Shown here: positions 52,466-61,578 of the stretch, in pieces
Layout: each line of letters starts with the position of its first letter
How positions within the stretch are numbered: the stretch's first letter is position 1
NCBI GenBank assembly: GCA_014802045.1
Contig: JAAVDA010000005.1
Location: 4,926-68,925, forward strand
Direction of reading: 5' to 3'
DNA length: 64,000 bases
Origin: Bacteroides sp.
GTDB taxonomy: Bacteria > Bacteroidota > Bacteroidia > Bacteroidales > Muribaculaceae
The notes under the pieces: model-generated
The model's input: the letters and a program-made list of their open reading frames with translations, nothing else
Told to the model about the DNA's origin: nothing
Database searches by the model: none
Position numbers and translations under genes: made by a program

Positions 52466-53382
52466 CCCCGGTAACGTTTCAATATCTCGCGCGCATGCCA
52501 TTCGATATCCTCTCTCAGCCACTGCGGGGAGAGGACTTCGGCATCGCCCCCCAGACGGAGCACCGCATGCTGAAACTCATACTCCGGACGGAGAGTAAAC
52601 TCATAGTCGGAATATTCGGCCGTAGACTCCACGCAACGCTGCGAGTTGTGCACCGGCAGTGCCTCAATATATGCACGCTGCGTGCCATATACCCTGAGCC
52701 TCACCGGCTGCACGCCGAAATCCTCATCCATGTTCACCCCTATTATATCTGAGAAATAGGCCTCCACATTGACCGAACTGTCACGCTTGAAAGTGTCGTT
52801 GCCTATACGGAGCGACGAAATACGGTCGAGTGAAAGCACCATGAGATATTTCGACCCCTGCCGCCGGCCTATCAGATACCATCGCCGGTCTGACTGCTTC
52901 AGCCCGTATGGTTCAACGACCCAATGCTTTTCGGCAGAGGAATTAAAGCGGAGATAGTCGATACTCACCACCCGGTCCTTATCCATCGCCTCTATTATCG
53001 CAGACAGATATCCGGTGTCGCCCAGTCCTCTTTCAAAAAAAATCCGGTCGGCCATATCTTTATTGGCCATCAATCTGTTTTCAATCGCCAGCCCGTTGAA
53101 GAGCCAGGAGGAGAAAGACGGCACAGACAGCTCCTCAACATTATCGATGTAGTAGACATTACCCTCAGACCTGCTGCACACTATATCCACACCGAATATA
53201 TCTGCCACAGCCTGCCGATGTCTGTGGAACGTGCGCTCCGGTATCTCCCCCTCGTCTCCGAGCCTGATGCCGCGCTCCTCCATCCACTTACGATTGATTT
53301 CCTCAATGGTCATTTTCCCACCGCGACGGATAGTATCAATGAGCCAGACATACCTCCTGATCAGTCTCACAGATGTTGCCAT
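52459..53382 (-). CDS. WYL-domain transcriptional regulator (first)
   Basis: 307 residues. An N-terminal winged-helix-like region (RRYVWLIDTIRRGGKMTIEE through PERTFHRHRQAVADIFGV) precedes a WYL ligand-sensing domain (about 130-210, RRWYLIGRRQGSKYLMVLSL followed by DRISSL). A C-terminal WCX-like extension follows (YEFQHAVLRLGGDAEVLSPQ). WYL proteins often control DNA-repair and phage-defence genes. Two bases after the stop of the small membrane protein gene upstream, so co-transcribed. A second WYL gene lies on the other strand. Confidence 0.88.
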   Translation of the reverse strand: MATSVRLIRRYVWLIDTIRRGGKMTIEEINRKWMEERGIRLGDEGEIPERTFHRHRQAVADIFGVDIVCSRSEGNVYYIDNVEELSVPSFSSWLFNGLAIENRLMANKDMADRIFFERGLGDTGYLSAIIEAMDKDRVVSIDYLRFNSSAEKHWVVEPYGLKQSDRRWYLIGRRQGSKYLMVLSLDRISSLRIGNDTFKRDSSVNVEAYFSDIIGVNMDEDFGVQPVRLRVYGTQRAYIEALPVHNSQRCVESTAEYSDYEFTLRPEYEFQHAVLRLGGDAEVLSPQWLREDIEWHAREILKRYRGE

Positions 53383-53384
53383 AA

Positions 53385-53654
53385 TCAGCCGTTGTTATTG
53401 TCATTGTTTTTCATTTGTCCATAGCGCAGATACAAGCCCTCGAAGCAGACCGTCAACACACCGCCGACCACGGTAGACACCGGCCCGACCAACCGCCCCC
53501 AGCCTGAATCGAGAAACTCTACCGGAGCGTGGAAGAGGATGCAGACATTTATGGCAAGCCCGTTCACGAGCCACCCCATGATGAAAAAGAAAAACCATCT
53601 CATGTCGGCTTCGGAAATCATTTTCGGGCCATCTGTTATTTTTTTCATAAGCAT
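53385..53654 (-). CDS. Small two-segment membrane protein upstream of WYL
   Basis: 89 residues from the ATG at 53654 (or 53648). Two hydrophobic segments (MRWFFFFIMGWLVNGLAINV and, further on, VGPVSTVVGGVLTVCFEGLY) and a short Asn-rich end (NNDNNNG). The upstream reading frame to 53735 crosses the promoter element at 53676-53683 and is excluded. Forms a two-gene unit with the WYL regulator. Family not recognised. Confidence 0.6.
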   Translation of the reverse strand: MLMKKITDGPKMISEADMRWFFFFIMGWLVNGLAINVCILFHAPVEFLDSGWGRLVGPVSTVVGGVLTVCFEGLYLRYGQMKNNDNNNG

Positions 53655-53675
53655 GCAGTTTGATTTGTTTTCCGG

Positions 53676-53683
53676 CAAAATTA
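53676..53683 (-). promoter_or_regulatory. -7 promoter element of the small membrane protein-WYL unit (TAATTTTG)
   Basis: TAnnTTTG on the minus strand, 21 bases before the ATG at 53654. Confidence 0.6.
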
Positions 53684-53828
53684 CGCAGCGGTGATGCCAG
53701 TTGGTGGCAGAGGGTGCGGAAATTTCACTTTGCAACCGTTTTCAGCCCTGCCGGATGCAGGGATGCCGTGCGCCGGTGGCTTTAACATATATTATCGGAT
53801 TACTCCTAAATATTTTTAGATTATTGAG

Positions 53829-53836
53829 TATCTTTG
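53829..53836 (+). promoter_or_regulatory. -7 promoter element of the second WYL gene (TATCTTTG)
   Basis: TAnnTTTG match, 49 bases before the start codon; divergent from the promoter at 53676-53683. Confidence 0.6.
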
Positions 53837-53885
53837 CCAAAAAGATGCACAGGCTCATCTGCGCATCCCATATTGCCGTGGGAAT

Positions 53886-54803
53886 ATGTCAAAACTGCTG
53901 TTCAACCGATATATATGGCTGGTAGACACGCTCGACCGGGCGGGTCGGCTTGCATTTGAGGATATCGACATCCGGTGGCAGCACGCCACTTCGCTCAATC
54001 CGGAGGGAGAGCCGATGCCAAGGCGCACGTTCCACAACCACCGTCAGGCCATAGAAGAGATGTTTGACATCTCGATCGAGTGTGAGCGCACGGCTCCGTT
54101 CCGCTACTATATCGAAGACACATCCCGGCTGCGCGATAGCCGAGCTCGCGAATGGATGCTGAGCAGCTTCGCGCTCAACAATGCCCTCAACGAGCGCACC
54201 GAGCTCTCTCAAAGGATACTTCTCGAAGAGGTGCCCTCAGGACGCAAGTATCTCACTCCCCTGCTCGACGCCATGAACGATGGCGTGAGAGTGCGCATAA
54301 CCTACCGCAGCTATCGGCGCAACGACGAAACCACATTTGAAATCGAACCTTATTGCCTGAAGATGTTCAGGCAGCGGTGGTATGTGTTGGGTAGAAATCC
54401 ATATTTCGACACCCTCAGAGTCTATGCCCTCGACCGTATCCACGCTCTTGAGCATGCGTCCACCCGATTCCGCTATCCCGACGATTTCGACGCGGGAACA
54501 TTTTTCTCCGAATGTTTTGGCGTGACCTATTCTCCAGACGAAGAACCGGAAGAGATTGTGGTGCGCGCTTTCGGCATAAAGGCTGACTATCTGCGCAGCC
54601 TGCCTCTCCACTCAACCCAGAGAGAGATTGGATCCGCATCATCCTCGGCCGACTTCCGGCTCCGGGTGAGACCTTCCTATGAATTTATCCACGAACTGCT
54701 ATCCCACGGGAGCGAAATCAAGGTGATGTCGCCGCCATGGCTGGCCGACGCTATCCGAAATGAAGCTCTGAAGACGGCAGAGAATTATCTGAAATCCATT
54801 TAA
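53886..54803 (+). CDS. WYL-domain transcriptional regulator (second)
   Basis: 305 residues, clearly a paralogue of the first WYL gene: the same N-terminal frame (FNRYIWLVDTLDRAGRLAFE ... PRRTFHNHRQAIEEMFDI) and WYL segment (QRWYVLGRNPYFDTLRVYAL followed by DRI). It is transcribed the other way and is the upstream partner of the 1332-residue gene (24-base gap). It probably controls that gene or the whole locus (inference). Confidence 0.88.
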   Translation: MSKLLFNRYIWLVDTLDRAGRLAFEDIDIRWQHATSLNPEGEPMPRRTFHNHRQAIEEMFDISIECERTAPFRYYIEDTSRLRDSRAREWMLSSFALNNALNERTELSQRILLEEVPSGRKYLTPLLDAMNDGVRVRITYRSYRRNDETTFEIEPYCLKMFRQRWYVLGRNPYFDTLRVYALDRIHALEHASTRFRYPDDFDAGTFFSECFGVTYSPDEEPEEIVVRAFGIKADYLRSLPLHSTQREIGSASSSADFRLRVRPSYEFIHELLSHGSEIKVMSPPWLADAIRNEALKTAENYLKSI

Positions 54804-54827
54804 TTTTTTTTATATCCTGCATTCGCA

Positions 54828-57800
54828 ATGGCAAAAAAAGACACCCAGCTTAAAGAGGGCCTCAAGATAAAACTTGAGGTTGTTGACGAGAATCCCCGTC
54901 ATTATATTGTGAAGTATGACGACCGGACATTTCCAATAAAGAAATTTGACTTTCAGAAACGACCGGGCACATCACGACCGCTTAATCTTCAATGTATTGT
55001 GGACCGCACCGACGGTCAACGCATATTTTTCAAACAAGACCTCGCCCCCGTATTCGCCGAACGATATAAAGTCGGACAGATTTATGATTTCACTGTAGAG
55101 GCCGACATGACCGGCGCCACCCGCCCCCACTATAAAGTGTCTGACGGCTCGGGCTATTGGCTTCCGCTTCCCGCCCACGATGGCGACAACCTCAACAAAG
55201 GCGACAGAGTGAAGCTCCGTGTCACCGCCATCAAGGGCATATATCTCGGACTCCGCCTGGTGAAAGACTATCTTCCCGCAGACTCCAAGGTGATAAAACT
55301 CGCCGACCTCGCCCAGCGCTTCGGCCTCCGGTTTCTCAGGCTCGTGGCTCAGTTGCGCCGTGCGGGTGCCCTGCCCGAAACCACTCAGCTCTACGAGGCC
55401 GACGACCGTCAGTGGGTGCTCACCGCTGCCGGCGAAGCCCGCGAAGCGATATTCAGTCTCGACAACAATATCGTGAGCCGCAACAGGCTGGCCGAGGGGG
55501 TGAAGGTGTTTCGCGATGCGCTCACCTACCTGCTCGAAGATTCAGGCTTTTTGCGCGACACCCCCGATGCCGCCCGCGGAACCATTCAGGAAGATCTGGC
55601 CCGAACCGTGTCGAGAGCCGACGACCTTCTCACCGCCCTGCAGCTCAAGGAGCATGAGCGCGAAAGATTCGTGAAAGAGACATTTGAGAAAATACGCCGC
55701 TCCGGCTATCTCTACCATCCCGAAAGCAAGCTCCGCACCCTGATGTATATCTTCTCTCTACGCTCCGACCTCATTGACCGCAAGATGGACGAGCTCATTG
55801 AAATCATACAGCAGGGCGACACCAACAACTGGAAGGCCGAACCCTTCAGAAGCGCATTCGTTGAGCAGCTCCAGCTGTATATCGACGCCAACCATATGCA
55901 GTTTGACACCGTGAGCGATGCCGAGAGCGACGGAGAAATCGCCGACCGGCTCGATCGCATGATTCGTGCCCTCGCAATCCAGCAGCTGCTCGAAGAAGAC
56001 ACCGATCTCAGCCAGGAAGCCCTCATCAACCGCTCGCGCCTCTACCGCTACTACGCGTTTATGAAACACGCCGAGCGCGACAAAATGCTCGAAAAATCAC
56101 TCCGAGTGCTCCTTAACGGCGACATAGAGTCGGGAGAATACTCCTGGTCAGATACCAAAGATGTGACCCGCCTCTCCCGCCGGCTGCTCCACGACCTTGA
56201 CCAACCCGTAGGCATACAGCGCTATGAAAGCCGCGGATGCATGATGCGCATTTCCGACAACCGTATATCGTTTGCCGCCGCCGACGATGCCGCTACCCGT
56301 GCTATCCTCCCCAACCTCAGCCTCTGGCACGACATCCAGGTCTATCTCCCCACCCTCCTGCCACCCGACTACCGCACCCCTCGCAGCATCAGCGACTACA
56401 AGGGCGTGTGGAGCGAGATTGAACGCAACCTTTTCCAGCCGCGCCGCAAGGAGCTCCCCGAAGAGAAAGTTGTGGTGGTGCCGCGCACCCGGCAGCCGGA
56501 AGTGGGAGAGAGCGTGGGCATACGCATAGACGATGTGAGCGAGGAAGACCCGCTGGTTTATGACTGCACCGTCGTGGAGACCGGTTTCACAGGCTCCGGC
56601 ACAATAGACGTGAAAGAGATTTCGGGTGCATCACGCGCCTTGCGCATCGAAGCGTTCCGCGACGAAAAGGGCCGGCCGATGGAATTTATGGCCAAAGTGA
56701 TCGGCACTGCCGACGACGGCACACTCCATTTCAGCATGACCGACGGCATCCGCAACATGCTCCGCGACAACATCGGGGTAGACGATGAGGTGAATGGTGT
56801 GATCAACAATGTTCCCTCCCCCCGCAACGGTTTCACATTCACTGCCCTCACAGAGCATGGCTATATCGTGAGCATCTCTCCCGACGAAACCACAAGCTCG
56901 CTGGTGTGCGGCTCTCAGATAAAACTCGTCATCACCGGATTTCTCGACAATGGCCGCATAATAAAAGCCAAATATATCGGTCCGAGCGACGATGAAGAGA
57001 TGGTGGAATACGAAAAATCTCTTGAAACACTGCTATTCACCTACGGACGCGAACTCCCCGACTCACCCCAAGAGTCGTCAGACGACGGCGGAGTAGACAC
57101 CTCCGACTCCGATTCAGACGAGCCTCTCACCGACGATGTGGCCCGCGAGGTGATGCACATCATAGCGCGCAGAGCTGATATGGACACCGACCTGGTGCGC
57201 TCCTACAACTATTTTGCAGCCGCACGCCTGCTCGCCCGCATGATTTCCGACAAGCCCGACGACCAGATGCGACTCTACTACGACCAGCGCTGCCGGGTGC
57301 TTGAAATCCTCGACGACTTCGCCACCAACGGTCGCATTGACCTTGAAAGCCTTTCGGCATTCAATGCCGAAATCATGCGTGGCTCCGCTTCCAACCCCTA
57401 TTCTATCAAGCTCAAGATTCTCGCTGCCATGGAGCGCCCCGAGCACACATCAAGCGTATGGGACATCGTGAGCAAGACAAACTCCGATGAAATTTCCCAG
57501 CTCGGACGCCTCGTGATTGCCTACAACGCTATCGACGGATTCAAACTCGGCGAGGAGCAGCGCAAAATCCGCGAACATATCTATTCGCTGCTAAAACTCG
57601 ACATAGAGCGACAGCCCGACCAGATAGCCGGAGGCATCGAATCGCAGACCGTAGAGTTCAAAACGTCAGCCGCCTACCCCGCCGGAGGAGTGATGAGGCT
57701 CGATGTGAAGCGACAGATGGCCGAACTCGTGCAGGTGATATGCGGATTCCTCAACTCTACCGGCGGACGCCTATATATCGGCGTGAGCGACGAAGGCTAT

Positions 57801-58826
57801 GTGCGCGGACTGGCCAATGACCTCGAACATTTCGGCTCGCTCGACAAACTGATGCTTGAGCTCCACAACTCCATCCATAAGCAGCTCGGATTCATTGCCG
57901 GATATGCCAACTATATCAATATCCAGCCCGAACACTATGGAGAGAAAACCATTGTGAGCGTAGATATAAAACCGCTCCCCACACCGGTGGCAGCCAATGG
58001 CATCTACTACGAACGCCAGGGCTCGTCTACAGAATATGTGCCTAAAGACAAAGAAGCCGAGTTTCTGCGCCGCCGCAACAACACCTTTGCACCTCCCCAC
58101 GCACCGGTGTATCAAACCGTTAAGACACCCGTGCAACAGGCCGACATTCCCGACGAACAGAAACCCTCTGCCCCCACTCCCACTCCCACTCCCACTCCCA
58201 CTCCCACTCCCACTCCCACTCCCACTCCCACTCCCGCGCCGGCCACTGTCAGCCAAAAGGAGAGCATTGCCACCTCACGGCTGCGTCGCAACTACCTCCA
58301 CTACGATGGTTCCAGCGACTTCCGTGCCCCCAACACCTATTTGTTTATAAATCTCGACGCATCCTACCAGATTTCGCAAGACGAACTCTGGACCGACGAA
58401 GACGCAGCTCTTGCTCTCGGTCTCACCGAAGAGGAAGCCGCCGGATCTGTTGTGGTGGTCTACACCTCAGGCCATGTGGCGAGAGTGAGCGTCGACTCCC
58501 TGTTCAAGTCGCGGCGTGCCAAACTCTCGGTAAAAGAGCCCATCGCATTCATCTCCCCGGTGAGCCAGACCGACGGGCTGCTCGTGTATTTCAAAGATGA
58601 GAAAGGAGTCATATTCAAGCAGTTCTTCACCCCCGAACAGATTCCAAACGCCAAACCGACCGACATGGGAGAGCGCATCATCCCGGGGCGCCCGATTCAA
58701 TGCGAGACCGTGTGTGCAGAATGTCAGTCGAACTTTGCCGCCATACAGCGCAACGGACAGAGAGTGGGACGCACCGCTTCCGAACTCCTGACCGACATCG
58801 ACGACTCCTACCGCCGTCTCGGATAA
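54828..58826 (+). CDS. Large OB-fold/AlbA_2-domain protein
   Basis: 1332 residues, no signal peptide. The N-terminus and about 80-140 (RVKLRVTAIKGIYLGLRLV) look like OB/S1-type folds, as do about 560-645 and 680-745. The middle is helical. About 935-1060 is an AlbA_2 (Schlafen/RecG-like) domain: ESQTVEFKTSAAYPAGG then LVQVICGFLNSTGGRLYIGV. A proline-threonine linker encoded by ten CCCACT repeats follows (1116-1136), and then a unique C-terminal domain of about 190 residues. Likely binds nucleic acid or nucleotides. Preceded by a WYL gene by 24 bases. The AlbA_2 family is common in defence-related proteins, but this architecture is not one I recognise. Confidence 0.75.
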   Translation: MAKKDTQLKEGLKIKLEVVDENPRHYIVKYDDRTFPIKKFDFQKRPGTSRPLNLQCIVDRTDGQRIFFKQDLAPVFAERYKVGQIYDFTVEADMTGATRPHYKVSDGSGYWLPLPAHDGDNLNKGDRVKLRVTAIKGIYLGLRLVKDYLPADSKVIKLADLAQRFGLRFLRLVAQLRRAGALPETTQLYEADDRQWVLTAAGEAREAIFSLDNNIVSRNRLAEGVKVFRDALTYLLEDSGFLRDTPDAARGTIQEDLARTVSRADDLLTALQLKEHERERFVKETFEKIRRSGYLYHPESKLRTLMYIFSLRSDLIDRKMDELIEIIQQGDTNNWKAEPFRSAFVEQLQLYIDANHMQFDTVSDAESDGEIADRLDRMIRALAIQQLLEEDTDLSQEALINRSRLYRYYAFMKHAERDKMLEKSLRVLLNGDIESGEYSWSDTKDVTRLSRRLLHDLDQPVGIQRYESRGCMMRISDNRISFAAADDAATRAILPNLSLWHDIQVYLPTLLPPDYRTPRSISDYKGVWSEIERNLFQPRRKELPEEKVVVVPRTRQPEVGESVGIRIDDVSEEDPLVYDCTVVETGFTGSGTIDVKEISGASRALRIEAFRDEKGRPMEFMAKVIGTADDGTLHFSMTDGIRNMLRDNIGVDDEVNGVINNVPSPRNGFTFTALTEHGYIVSISPDETTSSLVCGSQIKLVITGFLDNGRIIKAKYIGPSDDEEMVEYEKSLETLLFTYGRELPDSPQESSDDGGVDTSDSDSDEPLTDDVAREVMHIIARRADMDTDLVRSYNYFAAARLLARMISDKPDDQMRLYYDQRCRVLEILDDFATNGRIDLESLSAFNAEIMRGSASNPYSIKLKILAAMERPEHTSSVWDIVSKTNSDEISQLGRLVIAYNAIDGFKLGEEQRKIREHIYSLLKLDIERQPDQIAGGIESQTVEFKTSAAYPAGGVMRLDVKRQMAELVQVICGFLNSTGGRLYIGVSDEGYVRGLANDLEHFGSLDKLMLELHNSIHKQLGFIAGYANYINIQPEHYGEKTIVSVDIKPLPTPVAANGIYYERQGSSTEYVPKDKEAEFLRRRNNTFAPPHAPVYQTVKTPVQQADIPDEQKPSAPTPTPTPTPTPTPTPTPTPTPAPATVSQKESIATSRLRRNYLHYDGSSDFRAPNTYLFINLDASYQISQDELWTDEDAALALGLTEEEAAGSVVVVYTSGHVARVSVDSLFKSRRAKLSVKEPIAFISPVSQTDGLLVYFKDEKGVIFKQFFTPEQIPNAKPTDMGERIIPGRPIQCETVCAECQSNFAAIQRNGQRVGRTASELLTDIDDSYRRLG
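58173..58232 (+). repeat. Hexanucleotide microsatellite (CCCACT)10 in coding sequence
   Basis: Ten exact tandem copies, each coding Pro-Thr. Unit length is a multiple of three, so copy changes would vary the linker length without a frameshift. Confidence 0.95.
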
Positions 58827-58876
58827 AACCATACTTATCAAACAGATTTATCACCACCCGAAAACACCCTACCGCA

Positions 58877-59482
58877 ATGGATTTCGCTGAAAAATGCAAC
58901 CGCATATTCTGGAACACCGTGCAACTCTATCACCGCACGGACGATGTTGATTTCCAGCCCGTCAACCCCTACGACGAAGGAACCGTAGAACACACCCTGT
59001 TCGAAAAAAACTGGATTGACGCCGTGCAATGGCACCTTGAAGATATTATCCGCAATCCCGACATCGACCCGGTGGAAGCCCTGGCGCTAAAGCGTCGTAT
59101 AGACCGATCAAACCAGGAGCGTACGGACATGGTTGAGGAACTCGATTCACACTTCCTCGACAAATATTCGTCTGTCACACCACTCCCTGACGCCACCATC
59201 AACACCGAGAGTCCGGCATGGGCCATAGACCGACTTTCGATTCTCGCTCTCAAAATCTACCACATGGATGCCGAAGTGCGCCGCACCGACGCCTCTCCTG
59301 CCCACGTGGAAAAATGCCGCGAGAAGCTACGGGTGCTCCTGATGCAGCGCGAGGACCTGACCTCGGCTATAGACACTCTTTTGGCTGATATCGAGGCCGG
59401 ACGTAAATACATGAAGGTCTATCGCCAGATGAAGATGTATAACGACCCCTCGACCAATCCTGTGCTCTATGCCGCAAAATAA
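58877..59482 (+). CDS. DUF4254 domain-containing protein
   Basis: 201 residues from the ATG at 58877; an upstream frame start at 58700 lies inside the 1332-residue gene and is rejected. The DUF4254 pattern is visible: FWNTVQLYHRTDDVDFQPVN, WHLEDIIRNPDID, LALKRRIDRSNQERTDMVEE. Function unknown; in Bacteroidetes it is often found with LPS-related glycosyltransferases, and here it overlaps a GT9 gene. Begins 50 bases after the large gene; no TAnnTTTG element is visible. Confidence 0.85.
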   Translation: MDFAEKCNRIFWNTVQLYHRTDDVDFQPVNPYDEGTVEHTLFEKNWIDAVQWHLEDIIRNPDIDPVEALALKRRIDRSNQERTDMVEELDSHFLDKYSSVTPLPDATINTESPAWAIDRLSILALKIYHMDAEVRRTDASPAHVEKCREKLRVLLMQREDLTSAIDTLLADIEAGRKYMKVYRQMKMYNDPSTNPVLYAAK

Positions 59483-60554
59483 GACCGCTACAGCCATGAC
59501 ACCACCCCGCCGGGTGCTCGTTGCCCGGTTTTCAGCTCTGGGCGATGTGGCCATGGCTGTGCCTGTGGTCTACGGAGTGTGCCGGGCCAATCCCGGCACG
59601 GAATTCATACTCCTCACCAAACTTCCCACGGCGTCGCTGTGGGTGAATCCTCCGGCCAACCTCACTGTGGTGGGAGCCGACATGAAAAAACAATATGCCG
59701 GACTCCGCGGCACAGTCACACTCTTCAATGAGCTCTACCACCGCTACCGCTTCGATGCGATGGCCGACCTCCACCAGGTGCTACGCACCCGCATCATGGC
59801 TCTCCTTTGCCGGATGCGCGCCATAAAGGTAGCCACCATCAGCAAAGGACGGAGAGAGAAAGCCGCCCTATGCCGCACCAAAACGGTTTCCTCGCCGCTC
59901 CCCACATCGGCTCAGCGCTATGAGGCGGTGTTTGCCTCTCTCGGGCTTGCCACCGACACCCGCAGCGGATCGGTGCTCGGAGCCGAGGGTAACTCCCCGG
60001 CGCTTTTTGCCGACATCTCCTCTCCCAAGCTACCGGGCGAGAGATGGATCGGAATAGCCCCTTTTGCCGCCCACTCCACCAAAATCTATCCTACTGATCA
60101 GATGGAAAAGGTTGTGGCAGAGCTTTCTGCCCGAAAAGGCACAAAGGTGTTTCTGTTTGGTGGTGGCGACACGGAGCGGGCTCTCCTGTCGCAGTGGGCT
60201 TCACGCTATCCGGGAGTGAAATCACTCGCCGACCGCCGGCACGGATTTGCCAAAGAGCTCGCTCTTATGGCCTCACTCGACTGCATGGTGGCTATGGACT
60301 CGGGCAACATGCATCTTGCCTCCATAGCCGGCACTCCGGTGGTGAGTATCTGGGGCGCCACACATCCTGCCATGGGATTCACTCCGGCAGGCTTTGATGC
60401 GGCCCACGCGCTCCAGTCGCCCCTCTCCTGCCGTCCATGCTCCGTGTTCGGCGAAAAACCTTGCTCACGTGGAGACATGGCCTGCATGAACGCTATATCT
60501 CCCTACCAGATTATTGACACCATAGACAATCTCCTGAATGGAAGAAGATTTTGA
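59469..60554 (+). CDS. Glycosyltransferase family 9 (LPS heptosyltransferase-like)
   Basis: 361 residues. GT9/ADP-heptose:LPS heptosyltransferase fold: [19 protein letters not shown] at the N-terminus, and the C-terminal nucleotide-sugar region [19 protein letters not shown] with [11 protein letters not shown]. It would build the inner core or surface glycan of the outer membrane. The start at 59469 overlaps DUF4254 by 14 bases; the ATG at 59496 is an equally plausible start just before the first strand. The stop overlaps ruvB by 17 bases. Confidence 0.9.
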   Translation: MPQNKTATAMTPPRRVLVARFSALGDVAMAVPVVYGVCRANPGTEFILLTKLPTASLWVNPPANLTVVGADMKKQYAGLRGTVTLFNELYHRYRFDAMADLHQVLRTRIMALLCRMRAIKVATISKGRREKAALCRTKTVSSPLPTSAQRYEAVFASLGLATDTRSGSVLGAEGNSPALFADISSPKLPGERWIGIAPFAAHSTKIYPTDQMEKVVAELSARKGTKVFLFGGGDTERALLSQWASRYPGVKSLADRRHGFAKELALMASLDCMVAMDSGNMHLASIAGTPVVSIWGATHPAMGFTPAGFDAAHALQSPLSCRPCSVFGEKPCSRGDMACMNAISPYQIIDTIDNLLNGRRF

Positions 60555-61569
60555 CATACGCCGCAATGCCCGCCAGTCGGCCTCCGAACGCGAGAAAGAT
60601 ATCGAGCGGGCACTCCGTCCGTCGGAGTTCGGCTCATTCAGCGGCCAGGACGACATTGTGGAAAATCTCCGCGTGTTTGTCCAGGCCGCACGCCTGCGTG
60701 GCGAATCGCTTGACCATGTGCTCCTCCACGGCCCTCCCGGACTGGGAAAGACCACCCTCTCCGGCATCATAGCCAATGAACTCGGAGTGGGAATGAAAGT
60801 GACATCAGGCCCCGTGCTCGACAAACCGGGCGACCTCGCCGGAATTCTCACGAGTCTGGAGGAAAACGATGTGCTCTTCATCGACGAAATCCATCGTCTG
60901 AGTCCGGTCGTGGAAGAATATCTCTACTCCGCCATGGAAGATTACCGCATCGATATCACTATCGACAAGGGTCCAGGCGCCCGCAGCGTGCAGCTCACCC
61001 TCTCCCCCTTCACTCTCGTAGGAGCAACCACCCGGAGCGGCCTGCTCACTGCCCCGCTCCGCGCGCGATTCGGCATCAACTGCCACCTGAAATATTACGA
61101 CCACACGGTGCTGGAACGCATTGTGCTCCGCTCTGCTTTCCTGCTCCACGTGGGTTGCACCACAGATGCCGCCGCAGAGATTGCCATGCGCAGCCGAGGC
61201 ACTCCCCGAATTGCCAACGCACTGCTGCGCCGTGTGCGCGATTTTGCCCAGGTGAAAGGCTCCGGCACTATAGACCTGCCGATTGCACGCTATGCTCTTG
61301 AGGCACTCAATATCGACAAATACGGCCTCGACGAGATAGACAATAAGCTCCTGACCACGATCATCGACAAGTTCAAAGGAGGTCCGGTCGGTCTCACCAC
61401 CATAGCAACCGCACTCGGAGAAGATCCGGGCACGATTGAAGAGGTCTACGAACCTTACCTCATTCAGGAAGGATTCATTAAACGCACACCCCGCGGACGC
61501 GAGGTGACAGACCTCGCATATATCCACCTGAGCCGCAACCGTCCCTCAACCCACCACACTTTATTCTGA
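60538..61569 (+). CDS. ruvB: Holliday junction branch migration helicase RuvB
   Basis: 343 residues. Hexameric AAA+ motor of the RuvABC complex. Walker A GPPGLGKT (65-72), Walker [14 protein letters not shown], and arginine-finger/sensor region [19 protein letters not shown]. Start overlaps the GT9 gene by 17 bases; the flippase gene begins nine bases after its stop. ruvA and ruvC are not in the window. Confidence 0.97.
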   Translation: MEEDFDIRRNARQSASEREKDIERALRPSEFGSFSGQDDIVENLRVFVQAARLRGESLDHVLLHGPPGLGKTTLSGIIANELGVGMKVTSGPVLDKPGDLAGILTSLEENDVLFIDEIHRLSPVVEEYLYSAMEDYRIDITIDKGPGARSVQLTLSPFTLVGATTRSGLLTAPLRARFGINCHLKYYDHTVLERIVLRSAFLLHVGCTTDAAAEIAMRSRGTPRIANALLRRVRDFAQVKGSGTIDLPIARYALEALNIDKYGLDEIDNKLLTTIIDKFKGGPVGLTTIATALGEDPGTIEEVYEPYLIQEGFIKRTPRGREVTDLAYIHLSRNRPSTHHTLF

Positions 61570-61578
61570 CAAACCCAT

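Noticed and set aside
57771-58256. Minus-strand frame with Gly-Ser repeats
   Set aside because: Reverse reading of the CCCACT repeat; not an independent gene.
58140-58260. CRISPR array
   Set aside because: The only tight tandem repeats are a six-base coding microsatellite and the 24-bp duplication; no repeat-spacer pattern anywhere in the window.
58700-58876. N-terminal extension of the DUF4254 gene
   Set aside because: Lies within the upstream gene; family homology starts at 58877.
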